A stretch of 64,000 nucleotides of DNA from Sphagnum compactum (GCA_965153455.1 OZ234497.1:1302001-1366000); one strand, 5' to 3'; positions 46,301 to 59,171 are shown, numbered from the stretch's first letter. Program-made: numbers and translations. The notes: generated by a model from the sequence alone, not told the origin.

Positions 46301-46615
46301 GAGCTTCTCCGCCCTTCCAATGATAAAAAATTTCTTTTATTATTAAACCTTGTAATAGGATAGTGCAAAGTCGGCTTCTATTTGATAAAAAGGGTTCCGA
46401 AATGTTTTGGAAAATTTAAGAGATATTTTTGCTATGAATTTTGATTAGTAACAATTATTGGTCCAAACGTAAAAGATGTAAATGATCTTTCAAATGTTTG
46501 AAATTACTTTTTTTTTAATATAAATGTTTGTGGGTGGGTGGGAACACTAAAACGTTAAAACACCAACTAATTTTAATGTAAAGGTGTAATATATCACTAT
46601 AAGGTGGAGATGCTC
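46301..46615. mobile_element. MITE, copy 1 (GAGCATCTCC ends)
   Basis: About 315 bp with imperfect inverted ends: GAGCTTCTCCGCC on the left and GGTGGAGATGCTC on the right. The right half is clearly the same element as at 58858-59171: both share ACAATTATTGGT(C/T)CA, ATGTTTGTGGGTG, GGGAACACT and TTTTAATGTAA in the same order. No coding capacity. The GAGCATCTCC end is a common plant MITE terminus; its superfamily cannot be fixed because no convincing target duplication is seen here. Confidence 0.75.
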
Positions 46616-46945
46616 TAAGATAATAATAACACCCATCCAAGATAACTAATAACATCCCCTAATTGCTATCATCTAATAATTCAAAGACATTCATATATGA
46701 GCAAAAAAGACATTCACATGAGTCACTCCCCCTTGCCCCCAAAACTCCACTCCAAAAAGATTCTACCCATTTGGGGAGATTTGAGCACAAGATGCTTGAC
46801 TGAAAGGAAGAAGAGCATATATATAAAGGCTATATAGTGTGCTTTTCCAACAAGGCAAATTTAAAGGTTTTCTTTTTCCTTGTACTCACCTCATTCCTCA
46901 CAGGGTACAATTGTTTACTATGGATAGTACCTTGTCATATTTTTT

Positions 46946-47137
46946 CCCTCCTTTGCAATTTCTTTAAATTTCAACATTTCAAGTAGATTTTTAAAAATTA
47001 TAAATTTGAAATGTTGAAATTTAAAGAAATTACAAAGGAGGGTAAAATGAAATTACTTTAAATTTCAAATTTTCAAATAGATTTTTAAAAATCTATATTT
47101 GGAATGTTGTTGAAATTTAAAGAAATTATACAGGAGG
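46946..47137. repeat. foldback inverted repeat, arms of about 37 bp, with a third partial arm
   Basis: CCCTCCTTTGCAATTTCTTT + AAATTTCAACATTTCAA (46946-46982) is mirrored by TTGAAATGTTGAAATTTAAA + GAAATTACAAAGGAGGG (47006-47042), with one mismatch and a 20-odd-base loop. A second, shorter hairpin follows (about 47055-47137), made of the same sequence and ending in GAAATTATACAGGAGGG. The transcript would form a long hairpin. Confidence 0.9.
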
Positions 47138-47149
47138 GAACAATACAAA

Positions 47150-49665
47150 AATTGGTCTTATTACACTAAAGAAAAATATTATGGTATACAAAATTTTAGG
47201 AAACATGTTTGGTAGACCAAGTTAACTTTTCTGGCATTTTGAGCAATTGCACAAACTTTTGGTAGTTAGCTCTAATTCTATTTTATTTCTTCCACTTCTT
47301 GAATCTTGTTCTGTGTGCCTTTGGCTAAATGTGGATGTTTAGAGTTGGTGGATGATTGATTGATTGATTTGCTGGACCCTATTTGACTAGACCAAATATA
47401 CCCAATGGAGTGTTTCAATGATTTTTAATTCCTCTCCCTCTTGTTGATGTTAAGGAGAGCTCAAGCCAAGCCTCAGTGGTGGCTTGATTAATATAATGCT
47501 ACCCATGAGTCACAAAAGATGGGACAATTTGATTTTAAAAAACACATTGATTGCAAGCAATTGAGCAAGGAAAGATAGGCTTTTGAAAGTAGTGTACTAA
47601 ACCCTTGATAAGCTTAAGAAAACGAGAGAATCGTGTTGTTTGGAGACATCTTGCTTACCTATAAGAGTTTGATTTGAGATAAGGGAAACATTTCTCTATC
47701 CAAGCAACACATCGTAGTAGAAGTTTTTTCTTGTTTTGAAGGTTAGTAGTGTTGTTGCATGTGACCTTGTGTAAGATATTTAAGCAAATGGAGAACCTAG
47801 ATAGGCTCTTTCTTGCTAACCCTAATTTGTTGGTCATTTGCCAAGGCTTGAGGCTTTCAACTGGATATTTCAAATTTTGATTGTACTTAGAGAACATAAA
47901 ATAGTTGTTGGAAAACAAAAATACCCAATTGGACTCGGTTGGAGCATTTATCTACGTTTTGTGAGGAATTTTAAAAAATGAACCACCATTGCTTGCTCAA
48001 ATGTTGTTGAATTTGGGAGAACCAAAGGGGGGGGGGGGGAGAGGATGGGATGGGACCAACATCTCTTCAGCTCTAGGAAGTGAGGGGAGAGAGAGCATTG
48101 AACATGTGACCAAGAGTCCTATAGGGACTTGTTTTTACTAGACATTTGCTCCATCTAAGTAGATAGCAACAAGTACAACAACTTTCAAAGCCACTTTGAC
48201 CTAACCCTAAACTTGTAGTAGCCTTTAGTCTACTAGATCCAATAGAGAAATCACATAAGTTATTTGATGTACAAGGTCAAACTCATCAATCCCCCCCCCT
48301 TTGCATGTACTAAGTACCTAGTCCAGCAACAAAAAGTTTGGGCCCCAGTTTTTTTGGTTTGGATCAGCAAAAAGGGCAAAAAAGAGCAACCAACAATCCT
48401 CTCAAATGTGCCACATGTGAAATAAAAAAGTCCCTTAAAATATTTACACTTTTGCCATTTGAAGGCAAACAAGGACCACACTCTCTCTATTTCGCCACTA
48501 AATCCAAATAAGATCCCATTCATGTCCATTCCAACTGAGCTGCAATTTTATTGGGTGCTTTTCTTTTTCACATCCAAAATTTTGATGTCGCGGAAATGGT
48601 GATTATTCATAAGATGATTTAGCTAATTCTGGCTATCAACAAAATATGAAAAATAAAAAAAAATTAAGCATCCTTCTATAATGTCGCCGGCTATCTAGTG
48701 GAACTTGATATAGAATATGGTGACTTTCTTTTTAGAAATTAAAACTTGAAAATTGGAATTGGGAATTTCTTTTGGGTAGTGTAAATTGAACTAATACTGC
48801 TAATATTAGTGGGGGTGGGGGGAATTTATGACAAATTTTTTATAACACAAAAATTGGGCAAAACAAAAATCCTGATCTAGAGACGAGCCGGAAAATTAAT
48901 GAAACAACATTCAATCCAAATTCATGATGCATCAGTAGTCTAGAAATGAACCCCAAAATTGTTTGGAAATGAACAATGACCAAGTGTGTTTATTGTTGTT
49001 TGTTAGCCTCTCAAGAATTTGAAATAACACCACACTTTTGAACTCACATTATACCGAAGAAGACTTTTATTGGCGAGTCCATGATTCACTTGATGAGATT
49101 AGCATGATTTTTGCCACTTGGTAAAAAAAAACTCAAAAATGACGAATATAACCATTTTAGGGTGTTGAAAAAGGGATAAAAATTTTGTTGAAAAAAACAC
49201 ATTGTTCTTCCCAGATGAGTACATCATCAAATGGGGTTGAAGGCTTTTTTTCTCCAAAATGCATGTATAGTATAGAGACATGGGTGCATCTACCATTGAT
49301 TGGAAGATTTGTCTGTCAAGCTATGTTGGAATATTGTACACGACAAAATCATGCAACACAATTCTTCACATGCATGACACTCATGCATGTTTTTTTATCT
49401 GAGAAATTATGCCTGACTGAATTGGACAAAAGTACTTGTTGTTGTAGCCCATCTCATGTTTCAGAAACTTAGATATATATGGATTGAAAGGCACAAAAAA
49501 GTTCTGTGGAGAGCAGATTAAGTTGTGCTCATCATCTTCATGTACTTCTTCGTGAGCTGGTGAGGAAGGAGCTGCAAAGGGGAAACATAAGAAGGTCTCA
49601 TGCAAGTTCTGCTTTGCAAATTGCAATTTGGACTGAATTTTCAGCCTGAAAAGCAGCATACTGTA
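47150..49665. other. spacer with homopolymer tracts
   Basis: A G-tract at 48027-48039 and a C-tract near 48287-48299. No gene supported. Confidence 0.4.
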
Positions 49666-49668
<3 letters not shown>

Positions 49669-49715
<47 letters not shown>

Positions 49716-49745
49716 TTATTTATTTATTTATTTTATTTATTTTTA
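49669..49745. repeat. (TA)n then (TTTA)n microsatellite
   Basis: About 21 TA units (49669-49710) followed by TTTA tetranucleotides to about 49745. Confidence 0.95.
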
Positions 49746-49749
49746 TTTT

Positions 49750-50385
49750 TTTTAAAAGACTGAAAGGAGACCCCAAAATCATTCCAAATGGAATGAACCC
49801 CAACTATCTAAGCCCTTCCTTCTGTATAGATTTGGTAGAATCTATGAGGCGGAGTTAAGGGGGGCACTTGTTTTGGGAATGGCTCACTCTAAGGGTGTTA
49901 CCCAACATAAAGCACTAGCCTAATTTTATTTTACTCTCCATTTTTCCTTATGATGCAAGTAACTGATAATCAGAAATATTTGAATCTCCATCGACCATTG
50001 GGCAGTTCTCAAAAAATGGTGATACCTTGAGTGGAAGTCGACCTGCCAGTTTTCATTGGGCTGAGAATTGCTCAAGGCATTTTAAATCTTCAAAAAATAA
50101 AAAGCTTCCTAAGGTATTAGGATATACCTGGCTCTAGTTCTCAATAATACGGATGTAGGGGTCTTTGTTAGGATTGAGGGCATAGGGTGGTTGGGAAGGC
50201 GTATTGAGCTAGGTTTAATTTTAGGGAATTTTTTTTTAAAGTTCAAGGTTAGGGGTGGCAATACATAGCCATTGTATGCGTGGAGATGAAGTCATCTCCA
50301 CTTTTTACATTCCACGAATAAAAATAGGACCACACAAAATGCTTGGACCTCATTTGGTTTTTTGGTCATTTTGTTGGTGGATGTT
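49750..50385. other. spacer
   Basis: Nothing recognisable. Confidence 0.4.
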
Positions 50386-50720
50386 GGTGTTTCATCTTGT
50401 TACTTTGCTTTGTTGTCATGCCTTGTTTTTCTTTGTTCCTTCACTTTGTTGTTGCACCTTACTACTTTGGCTTACTACTTCATCTTGTTGTTTTACCTTG
50501 TTGTTGTGCTTTGTTGCCATGCCATACTCCTTTGCCTTGTTTCCTTGCCTTATTGCATTATGTTATTGTTTTGCATTATTGTGTCACTTTTTGTGTCACC
50601 TTGGTGTTGTGCTTTAGTGTTGCACCTTGTTATTATGTTGTTTTATTACCGTGCCTTCTTGTTGTCACACCTCCTTGTTTTGCTTTGTTACATCACCTTC
50701 ATGTTTCGTCCTATTACATC
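50385..50720. repeat. degenerate TTGTTGTxxCACCTTG minisatellite
   Basis: Words such as CACCTTGTTGTT, TGCCTTGTTTCC, TTTGTTGTC and CACCTTCATG recur every 10-20 bases. All three plus-strand frames are open through most of it (three overlapping frames of 120-151 aa), because the unit contains no stop in any frame. The resulting Leu/Cys/His-rich translations are not genes. Confidence 0.8.
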
Positions 50721-51225
50721 ATCTTTGTCTTCATTATACATTTGTATTTATTTCATAATGCATAAAAATGAGCAATTTTGTAAATGTTTTGAGCTTTATT
50801 TGGTTTGTTCTAAGTAGTTCATTAAATTAAATAACTATAACGCAAACCTTTATGTTAACCATATGTAGTTTTGGCCTCTCCATCCCATCAATACTTTCTT
50901 ATGAAATGTCCATTTATTTGGAAATGGAATAGTCAAATCAAAATGAAAACATAACAAGAATTGAAAATAATTTTTGTGAAATTCTTCCCAATGAAAATTT
51001 TATGGAATAAGAACCTTGGGTAGAAGCTTTAAAGGAAAATCCTAGTTTACAACCAAAAACTAACTTCATTAAGGAAAGAATGTAAGTTAATCTTGAGAAA
51101 TTGCATGTTCAAAAATCTTTTGAAGGCCTCATAACAAATCTACATTATGTTGAGTTTTTTTATTGTGTAAATGATAATGAGGAAGTGCATGAAAAAGTTT
51201 TTCAAGTTATGTGTTAAGTGTTTTA
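50720..51225. other. spacer, possibly the eroded start of the hAT element
   Basis: Low-grade hAT-like residues may begin near 50960, but they cannot be separated from noise by eye. Confidence 0.3.
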
Positions 51226-51229
51226 TTGT

Positions 51230-53370
51230 AATAGTTTAATTGATGCATTCAATCTAGTAAGAATTTAAGCAAGGAAAAGAATCAAATCATATTATAAAAT
51301 CAATACAACAATAGCCTTGGAAAAACATGTGGATGTAGACCATGTTGTGATTGTGAAAAGGTCTGAGGAAATTAGTCTTTTGATGGGATTACTGAAAAGA
51401 CAACTAATGAAAAAAGACATAATTTGTTTAGCATTGCAATACCAACAAAATTGGTGCAAAAGATCCTTTCAAAATGATGATGTGTAATAAAAACAATTCT
51501 TGCTAGACCTTGGCCTTTTGGTTATCAAAACTAATCTACCTATGCAATTTGTGAAAAGTACATGGTTCAAGGTGTTTTGTAATGGATTTATGTCCAAGAA
51601 TTGTTTTTCCTGCAAGAAGAACAATTAAGAAGTGTTGCTCAATCTGTCGGGGCCAGCAAAACAAAAGTATGTTATGCCAAAACTTGCAAAATGTTATTTG
51701 TCACAACAAGTTTTGACTTATGGATGTCAAAGGGAACACATCATATTTTTGCTTTGGCGATAAATTTCTTGAAGGTCGATTGACAACCAAAGCATACCAC
51801 AATAGGTTTATTTGAAGCAAATGAAAACTACAAGACAAGTTTTCACAAAAAACTTAATTGCATTGTTGGATGATTCTAAATTAAGAAAAAAGATTGTTGC
51901 TTATGTTAAAAATGAAGGGGCAAACTTGGATGCAATGACAATGGCATTAAAATCTATGGTTGATTGTGAGATTTTGAGTTTGGACGAAATTTTTTAAGGT
52001 ACATGCTTTCGCCATGTGTTTTCCAAAGCATTTCAATATGGGATAACAAAAGATAGAGTGTACAAAATTTTTAAATATGTGTCCATTAAGGCTACTCAAT
52101 AAAATTTGCAAAAATGCATAACATGGCCCAATTTTTTTGGAAAAGGTAAACAAAAATGGAACAAAGCTTGTATGGATTCTAGAATTCACCTAAGAAAGTT
52201 GAACATTCCAATTAAGACAAGGTAAATTATATTTTAGGTGATTGTTTTATAAATTCTCATTATAAAAAAATTAATTTTTTTTCAAAAATTTAACAACTTT
52301 TAATGTTGATTGTGCACATAGGTTTGCAAGCAAAGTTTTTTTTTTTGAAAATCCTTGCTAATTTATAAAGCAATTGTCTTTTGTTATAGCAAACAAACTG
52401 TAATTCAAGTTTATGGCTAAGTTCCACCTTGTTTTCACTAGCATATTTCCTTAACAACTGTTGATTATTTGTTTTTAATTGTGACTACTTATGTTTCAAA
52501 ATAATCTAGTGGTCATTAGTTACTTAGAGTTGCTCTAAATTTTGCCATATCAATGAATTTGAAGATGAAGAAAGAAGTTGAGACTTCACCAACCTTAGAT
52601 AATTTTATGGATGATGATTTTGGAGTTGTTTTTGAATTGTCTTTGCTTATGTCTAAAATAAAAAAAGAAATGTGTGGTGTGCTAGGTTTTTTCCTTTCAT
52701 TTAAAAAAAAATACGAAAAAAAACTCACAACATGTTTTCCCTAATGTTAAAATCTAACATTTAAAAAATAAGTTTAGTATCTTCATTAATTGATTGGAAG
52801 ATGATAATTCTATTCTTAAGGGTTATGACAAAAAAATCATTATATCCTATGCTTATGAAATGTTACTATCACTTGCATCCATTGGTAGATAATAGAAATA
52901 CTTTTGCAAAAGAAGGGTTCATTGAAAATTGTAGTCTAAATATTTTTGACAGGAATGCTAGCAAAAGTGAACCAATCAAGGAATTGATCAATAGAAAGCC
53001 ATTGATATTTAGAAGATACCAAGTGAATGTGAAGGAGATAAATTGTCCTTTGAAGTGGTGGCAAAAACATGAATCCATGTTCTTTGCAATGGGTTTTCAT
53101 TCCTGCCAAATATTAGGCATTATGGGGTCATAAATAGAAACTAACAAAATATTTTCTTAATCTAGTTACTTAGTAATACTAAGAGATGTTGGTTACATTT
53201 ATTTATTTTCAAAAATTTCATATTTACTAACAAGAATTGACCTAATGATTCGAGAGTTGGTTGCAAAGCACCTTTGAATTTAGTAAGCTTTATTGAGATG
53301 AATGTCAAATTAAAAGAGAAGTTGGAAGAATTTGATGATGGATTTGAGAGGCAGGAAATCATGGACGCAT
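51230..53370 (+). pseudogene. hAT-type transposase, nearly full-length, broken (copy 2)
   Basis: Plus-strand reading through many stops and frame changes. A BED-finger-like region with KHVDVDH is at 51250-51350, then FLLDLGLLVIKTNLPMQFV at 51490-51550. Next comes SFDLWMSKGTHHIFALAINF (51711-51771), the hAT catalytic-core start, then LRKKIVAYVKNEGANLDAM (51880-51940) and TCFRHVFSKAFQY. After a probable 100-bp intron (AAG|GTAAAT ... CACATAG|GTTTGC, 52222-52321) come FASKV and KKSLYPMLMKCYYHLHPLVD at 52830-52890. The hAT C-terminal dimerisation region is at 52960-53130 (FRRYQVNVKEINCPLKWWQK), and FERQEIMDA ends the protein at 53370. No ends or target duplication were found. Confidence 0.8.
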
Positions 53371-53379
53371 GAAAGTTTG

Positions 53380-55495
53380 GAAAAAAAACTTGAATTTTTC
53401 ATTTCTCATATCTTTTGGGTAATAGTATTGATTTTTTTGTGAATTAAAATATATATATATATCAATGAAAACATATATATTTCAATGAAAATGTTACCAA
53501 AACAATCAATTTATCAAATTACTAAAACAATGGTTTTATATTTCATTACAATGGTAAATGAAAATTTTATTTTGTGATCTTGAAATTTTGGCAAAAAATT
53601 CATATAAAAAAGGATAATTAAGGTAATTTACACCCCCAAAAAAAAGAATCTCCAAAATTTGCCAAAGTTCTTTTGTCAAAAGATTAAAAAAAACTCATTA
53701 AAAAACAATCACTGCTTCTGATCATGACATCATGTTTGTTAATGAATGAATTGTTGTTACATAACATTGGGTTTGCACAATTTCCCAAGGCAGCCCACAT
53801 GAGCCTAAGGAACCATATTGAGGAATTATATGGAATATGAAAGGGGCCCTTACCACATGGAATGTACCTCATGCTAATGGAATATTCTCTAAGACAAGGG
53901 GTCCAGTAGAAGTATGGTCCTTTTGGTATTCCATAGAATAAGGTGGATTGCTTCAAAGGGGTTGCGTGCATAAATAATGGGTGGGTTCCTTTGAAGGTTA
54001 AGGGCTTCAATAGATTGCTTAAAAGGTTAAATGCTTGAATATATTATTACTTCAAGAGGTTTAGTGCATTGTGAATGTCCCCACAAACAAATTTTCCGTG
54101 CTTGGGCCAAGTGCATGAAAACATTGCACAATGTGTGGCAACTCATTCAATTTTATGCACACCTTTCCACGTACATGTCCCCACTTGGCGAAACGCGTCA
54201 AGAAAAGAGTTGGGTTTTGGGGGAAGGTGGAATGGGAAACCCAACAAAACTTTACCATCAAATGATAAGGATAAAACATTCTCTAAAGGTATCTCTCAAT
54301 CCTTGTAGAAGAAAGTGGATTTTGGGGTTTTGGGGGGATGGGTTTGTAAATTTGAAAAGAGATTCAAAAGTGAGGGATAATTATGGGATTTCATATTAGG
54401 ATTCTCACCAAAGGGTGGTTGCAAGATAAGGTGGATTAATTTTAGTAGATGAATAATTCATAAAAATTATGTGAATAAAATTTTAATTAAATAAAATTTT
54501 AACATACATGTTATATATATATATATATATATATAGATCTTTATGATATGCACTTTTGAATATAAAGTTTATTTCAAAACATTCAATTTTTATTTTAAAA
54601 ATTAGGTCAAGTTTTTTTATGTAAATTTTTGTGTGTATGTTCTTAAAAACATATCGTATATTGAATCCTTATAAAACATTTAGTCCATAATTTTAAAGTT
54701 CAAAAATTAATTATTTTTAGTGTATATGTGTTGTAATTATATATATATTCAAGTTGAAAATCTTAATTCAATAACAAATTTGACATATTGATAATTTTAA
54801 AACATGTTAATGACATGTTAATGCATGACACGTTGAAAATATAGTTTCAATGTGATACAAAAATTGATCCATTTTATCTTGCAACAAGCTAAAAGGTTAT
54901 TATTTTTTTAAATTATTTGTGTGAATATGATTCATGATAACAACAAATCCCCAAGTTATTTAAAGTTTTAATTTTCTTTGTTTGAGGGAAATTGAAGTAG
55001 CGTAGTTCCTCCACTAAGACCCATTGAGAGTCCAAAGGTGCATGTTAATAACAGCTACTATAAGCATACTTGTTAATGAATCAGAACTTGAGTTTGTTGG
55101 GCCATGCCTTTAGGCAAGGACTATGTATTCACCTGGTCTATAACACTGAAACAGAAACAGACGGTGCAATGCACATGGGATGTTTTTGGTCTATGGTTCT
55201 CGACACTAGACAACAAGTGAACACAAGTTCATTCTTCTAGACACGAAGAAATTGAGTTATCCAAATTATGATTGATGGTTGGCCTCTGACAAAGAACAAC
55301 GACAGGTGCATGAATCGAATGTAGTCCAAATTGACCATAAGATAGTATTGGATAGGCTATAGCAATTAGAACTAGTTTTCAGTGCACAAGCGAAAGCATC
55401 CAATTCAGGAAGAAGCCATTCATTCCTCCCATTCAGGCAAGGGCACAGGCTCGACTACAGAAATTTCATTTCCTTTAATGATACGCAGATTTTAC
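53380..55495. other. AT-rich spacer
   Basis: Contains (AT)n runs near 53449-53461 and 54512-54534. Open frames at 53684-54010 and 54031-54399 have no recognisable domain. Confidence 0.4.
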
Positions 55496-55501
55496 AAGAT
55501 G

Positions 55502-55635
55502 CAAGACCTAAACCCTAAATTACATGTTACAATGTGTTGCCCAAAATACAATAGGGTACTTGTTACTCCAAGACCTAAACCCTAAATTACATGTTACAAT
55601 GTGTTGCCCCAAATACAATAGGGTACTTGTTACTC
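55502..55635. repeat. 67-bp tandem duplication
   Basis: CAAGACCTAAACCCTAAATT starts at 55502 and again at 55569. The copies differ at about two positions, so the event is recent. The unit contains ACCCTAAA, the complement of the telomeric word. Confidence 0.95.
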
Positions 55636-55899
55636 GAGTTCAAATTATCAGCAACCGCAATACTCAAGCCATGATGACACATGCACGAAATGGTAAAAAA
55701 GTGAATGGATCACTAGCCATAACCCATCATGTTACGGAATATTTTCTCAAAAACCCGGGTGTCAAATTTCAATACTCTCTAATCCCTTGTAAATTAACCC
55801 TGAACCCCGTAGTTAATTAGACATGATGGATGGGGGTTTTGGCTACGCATACACGTACCCAATTGGGATTAATGAATGGACTTTGTCTTCAGGGTCTCA

Positions 55900-56170
55900 A
55901 GTTGATAGATATCATGCACTTGTGTTGAATCTGCACCCATACTCAAGTGCCTGAAGCAGCAAGAAAAAGCAACTTAATAATGAGGCCTGATAGAGAGAGT
56001 CAGCTTTTATGTTTTCTGTTGGACACTCTCTTTGGGAAGAATTTGTGATAAATTCTTGTCTGGTTTTGGTGTCTCTATGGGACACTGGTGATAACAAAAT
56101 TCTTTGGCACTTGAACTCGAATGTACTACTACTACTACTACCTCTTCCAAAGTTCGGCATTCATCAATAA
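55900..56170 (-). other. possible minus-strand exon pair, unidentified
   Basis: Minus-strand ATG near 56160 opens MPNFGRGSSSSS (the Ser run comes from an (ACT)n microsatellite at 56127-56142) and continues about 70 codons. It reaches a strong acceptor-like tract, TTTTTCTTGCTGCTTCAG|GC. Beyond it the frame gives ALEYGCRFNTSA and stops. No family is recognised. It could be a gene fragment or chance. Confidence 0.2.
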
Positions 56171-56677
56171 TCCCCACCTCCCGGGCTGAATAATAACTAT
56201 ATATGTGTTTATATATCCCCTTTTGTGATCGACCTCCTTTGAGACCTCATTGTTATTTTTTTATGTGATCGCACTTAGGGTAGAACATCCATGAACTTGA
56301 GGTGTCATCCATTAGGGAAAATTTGCAAATGGAAATGAAGTAAGCAAAATGTAATGAAGAGTTATAAGAGTTCCAATTCACAACAATTTGCATCACTCTT
56401 TTCAATTAGGGGATTTTGCTTGTGTGTGTAAAATGCACATTATGCCAAGAAGTAGACTCATATCTTCTTTACAATTTTTTCCCAAATCACCCAGTTCATT
56501 TTATCTTTTACGCTATAAAATAACCCTCAATTTTATTTTGTTTAATGGCTTTTTCCTTTGTATGTTTGGTGCACATTGATTGACAAACACATTTGTCTTG
56601 TGTCTATTACATAGTTAGTTGGCCTCCGGGTCCCATGTTAACATGGAGTTTTGACTCTAAAATATGAATGGAAATTA

Positions 56678-56815
56678 TTAAGTATGCAAGGGATTTCTTG
56701 ACTATAGATATCCATAGCATTTTATTAAGTATGCAAGGGATTTCTTGACTAGATATCCGTAGCATTTTATTAAGTATGGAAGGGATTTCTTGACTAGAGA
56801 TATCCATAGCATTTG
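56678..56815. repeat. three tandem copies of a 45-47 bp unit
   Basis: TTAAGTATG(C/G)AAGGGATTTC begins copies at 56678, 56725 and 56770; each continues CTTGACTA...GATATCC(A/G)TAGCATTT. Differences are a few small indels. Confidence 0.92.
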
Positions 56816-56819
56816 CATG

Positions 56820-58850
56820 CCCCAAAGTATCCAAGACTTTGGGTTGTCTTAGTTGAATGAGAAGTTGATCAATCACATGTATTTGGGGGCAGTGCAACAT
56901 TACTTCTGACCGACCCATATGATCATCCAATTGCAAGTTAGAGTTGCTTCAATTTGTGAAATTGTACACTTGGGTTCTCACTTCACATCCCAAATTTGCA
57001 ATCTCAAAAAAAATAAAGTCTTATATGTAACATTCTGATCATGAAAAAACAACACCCAACCAACCTACCATGAAATTAGTAAAGACATTCTGCCATTTTG
57101 GCATATTCTGCCGACACATTTTAGCATATGTGTGCTATGAGAACTTTGAATTTTGCATAACAGTATGCCCTAACATTCTACAAGAACACAACAACGAATG
57201 ATCCCGGCCAAGCCTCATCATGATGAAGGTGATGTTTATTTCCAATGTGCTTGAAATTCGTGGCCAATTCTCCAACCTCTGAACAAAGGGATTCGACCAA
57301 CTAGGCCAAGTATCATGATATTTTGTAAAACCGCATGTACAAATGTTGTTGAAAAATGTGATTGTTGTGGGGCCAAGTTGTGAGATCTATGATTTTTGCT
57401 AAAGAGCCCGTTTTCGAAAAACAATTCATTGTCCTTATCTCCTTATTTTTCTTTAATGGCTTTAATATCTTTGCACAACAATCTTCACCGCCTTTCTCAA
57501 AGCAACAATTTTGTACGAAGTAATGATTTGTTTGTCAAGGACATCTCCCACGGCTGTTCACTACCCTCACTCCCCATCCCCACTCGCCCCAAAGATGAAG
57601 CAAGACTTCAATGCTTGGGTGTGGATTTGTTAGCCTTGCCTACCAAGGCAAGGATATTGTGTTTAGATTCATTATAGAATATAGTAGCTTAAGGGATTTT
57701 GGCCCCTAGGTAATAGGTTTATTTTTATATGAGGACTTTTGAAAGATGATAATTTGGGTTGTGTTGAAACTTGAGATTAGTTATTATAGAGGTATAATAT
57801 CTTGAAGGATTTTGGTTTCTTTTAGAGGATTTTTCGAAGATTATATTTTGCATGGTGACAAATTTGAGTTTCCATAATTCCTCTTTTGCCTTAAGATACT
57901 TTGGAATGTTAAGGGCAAGGCCATAGTGTGACACACCCCTTGTTCATTAACACAAGTTGCTCTTAGTTTCTTTTTCTTACCTTATTTACAAACAAGAATT
58001 CATACCTCATCAAAAAAAGTACCAAACTAATATTCCAATGTGTCATAGTAATAAGAAAACGTTGTGTACGATGTTGAGAGCATGACAAGCATCAAGGCAA
58101 TTGCCCAAATGTTTGTGGGGTTCAATTTTATCACTAGGCCATGTTACCCGGTGCCCACCATGATAACCAAATAGGGTATAATAAGGGCTATAAAGTCAAT
58201 CACCTCTGTGCTTCCATTTGGGGGGTGTGCTCAATGTTTTTTTTAAAAAATGTTATGGACCAATGAAAGTGGCTCCTTTCCACCCCCAAATTATTTTTAA
58301 AATGTTGGGTGTACCCCTCAATTGAAGAAGGATGTGTACCTACACACCCATACAAAATAATAGGTAGGTATCCATGCTTTTAGAAAGGGATATTAGCCAA
58401 TGCCAAATTGTAACAAACACGAAGGAGGCCGCGCTCTTTTCCTTTGTACACTAGGGGGGCGAGGGTGTGACGTTTCAAAGAAATTGTTCCCTCCATGTTT
58501 TCAGTATGTTCCTCCCACAAGTTTGCAATGACATTCCCAATATCTTCACCAAGTTCCCAATGTGTTCCTCAAGATATTCCCAATGGCACCGCAGTTTATG
58601 CCATAATTGTTGCCCAAAGTTGAACTTCCGTAACATATAAAGCTGGGCCAAAGGGAGGCCCCCCTACACTTCTATTTTGGGTAGTGTCAAAAGTTTCCCA
58701 ATTTTTTTTTTGATGGGCCAATCAAAGTGACTCCTTGCAAAGGGACAAAACTAAAATAAAATTGGTGCACTTCTTCCCTCTCCCAACTAATACAACTCAC
58801 AATAACAATATGTACCAATACGTACAATGAATGGCCACTGAATCGCACTT
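56820..58850. other. spacer
   Basis: No gene. A loosely repetitive patch with GTTCCCAATG / ATTCCCAAT words lies at 58490-58600. Confidence 0.4.
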
Positions 58851-58857
58851 TACTTAA

Positions 58858-59171
58858 AGCATCTCCACCGTCACAACATTAAAGATTGTTTCAATTAAAT
58901 CTTGCAGCATAGCATGACATTGCAAATCATGTTATGCCATGGTCAATTTTAACATTCTTACATAGATTTTTATTTTATTTTTTATTTTATTTTTGTGAAT
59001 TTGGTTAGTGACAATTATTGGTTCAGATGTAAAAGTGTAAAATGATTTTTTCATTGTTTGAAATGAAGTTTTATTTTAAAATAATGTTTGTGGGTGTGGG
59101 AACACTTAGCATTAATAATCAACTTATTTTAATGTAATAGCGTAATTTACGGTTGTGGGGGAGGAGATGCT
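58858..59171. mobile_element. MITE, copy 2 (AGCATCTCC ends)
   Basis: About 314 bp, left end AGCATCTCCACCGT and right end ending GGAGGAGATGCT, inverted with respect to each other. CTTAA occurs directly outside both ends (58853-58857 and 59172-59176) and may be a 5-bp target duplication, though short AT-rich matches can be chance. The internal right half matches the copy at 46.3 kb. No coding capacity. Confidence 0.75.

Noticed and set aside
50255-50817. Three overlapping plus-strand frames of 120-151 codons rich in Leu, Cys and Val, resembling membrane proteins
   Set aside because: They come from a degenerate TTGTTGTGCCTTG repeat.
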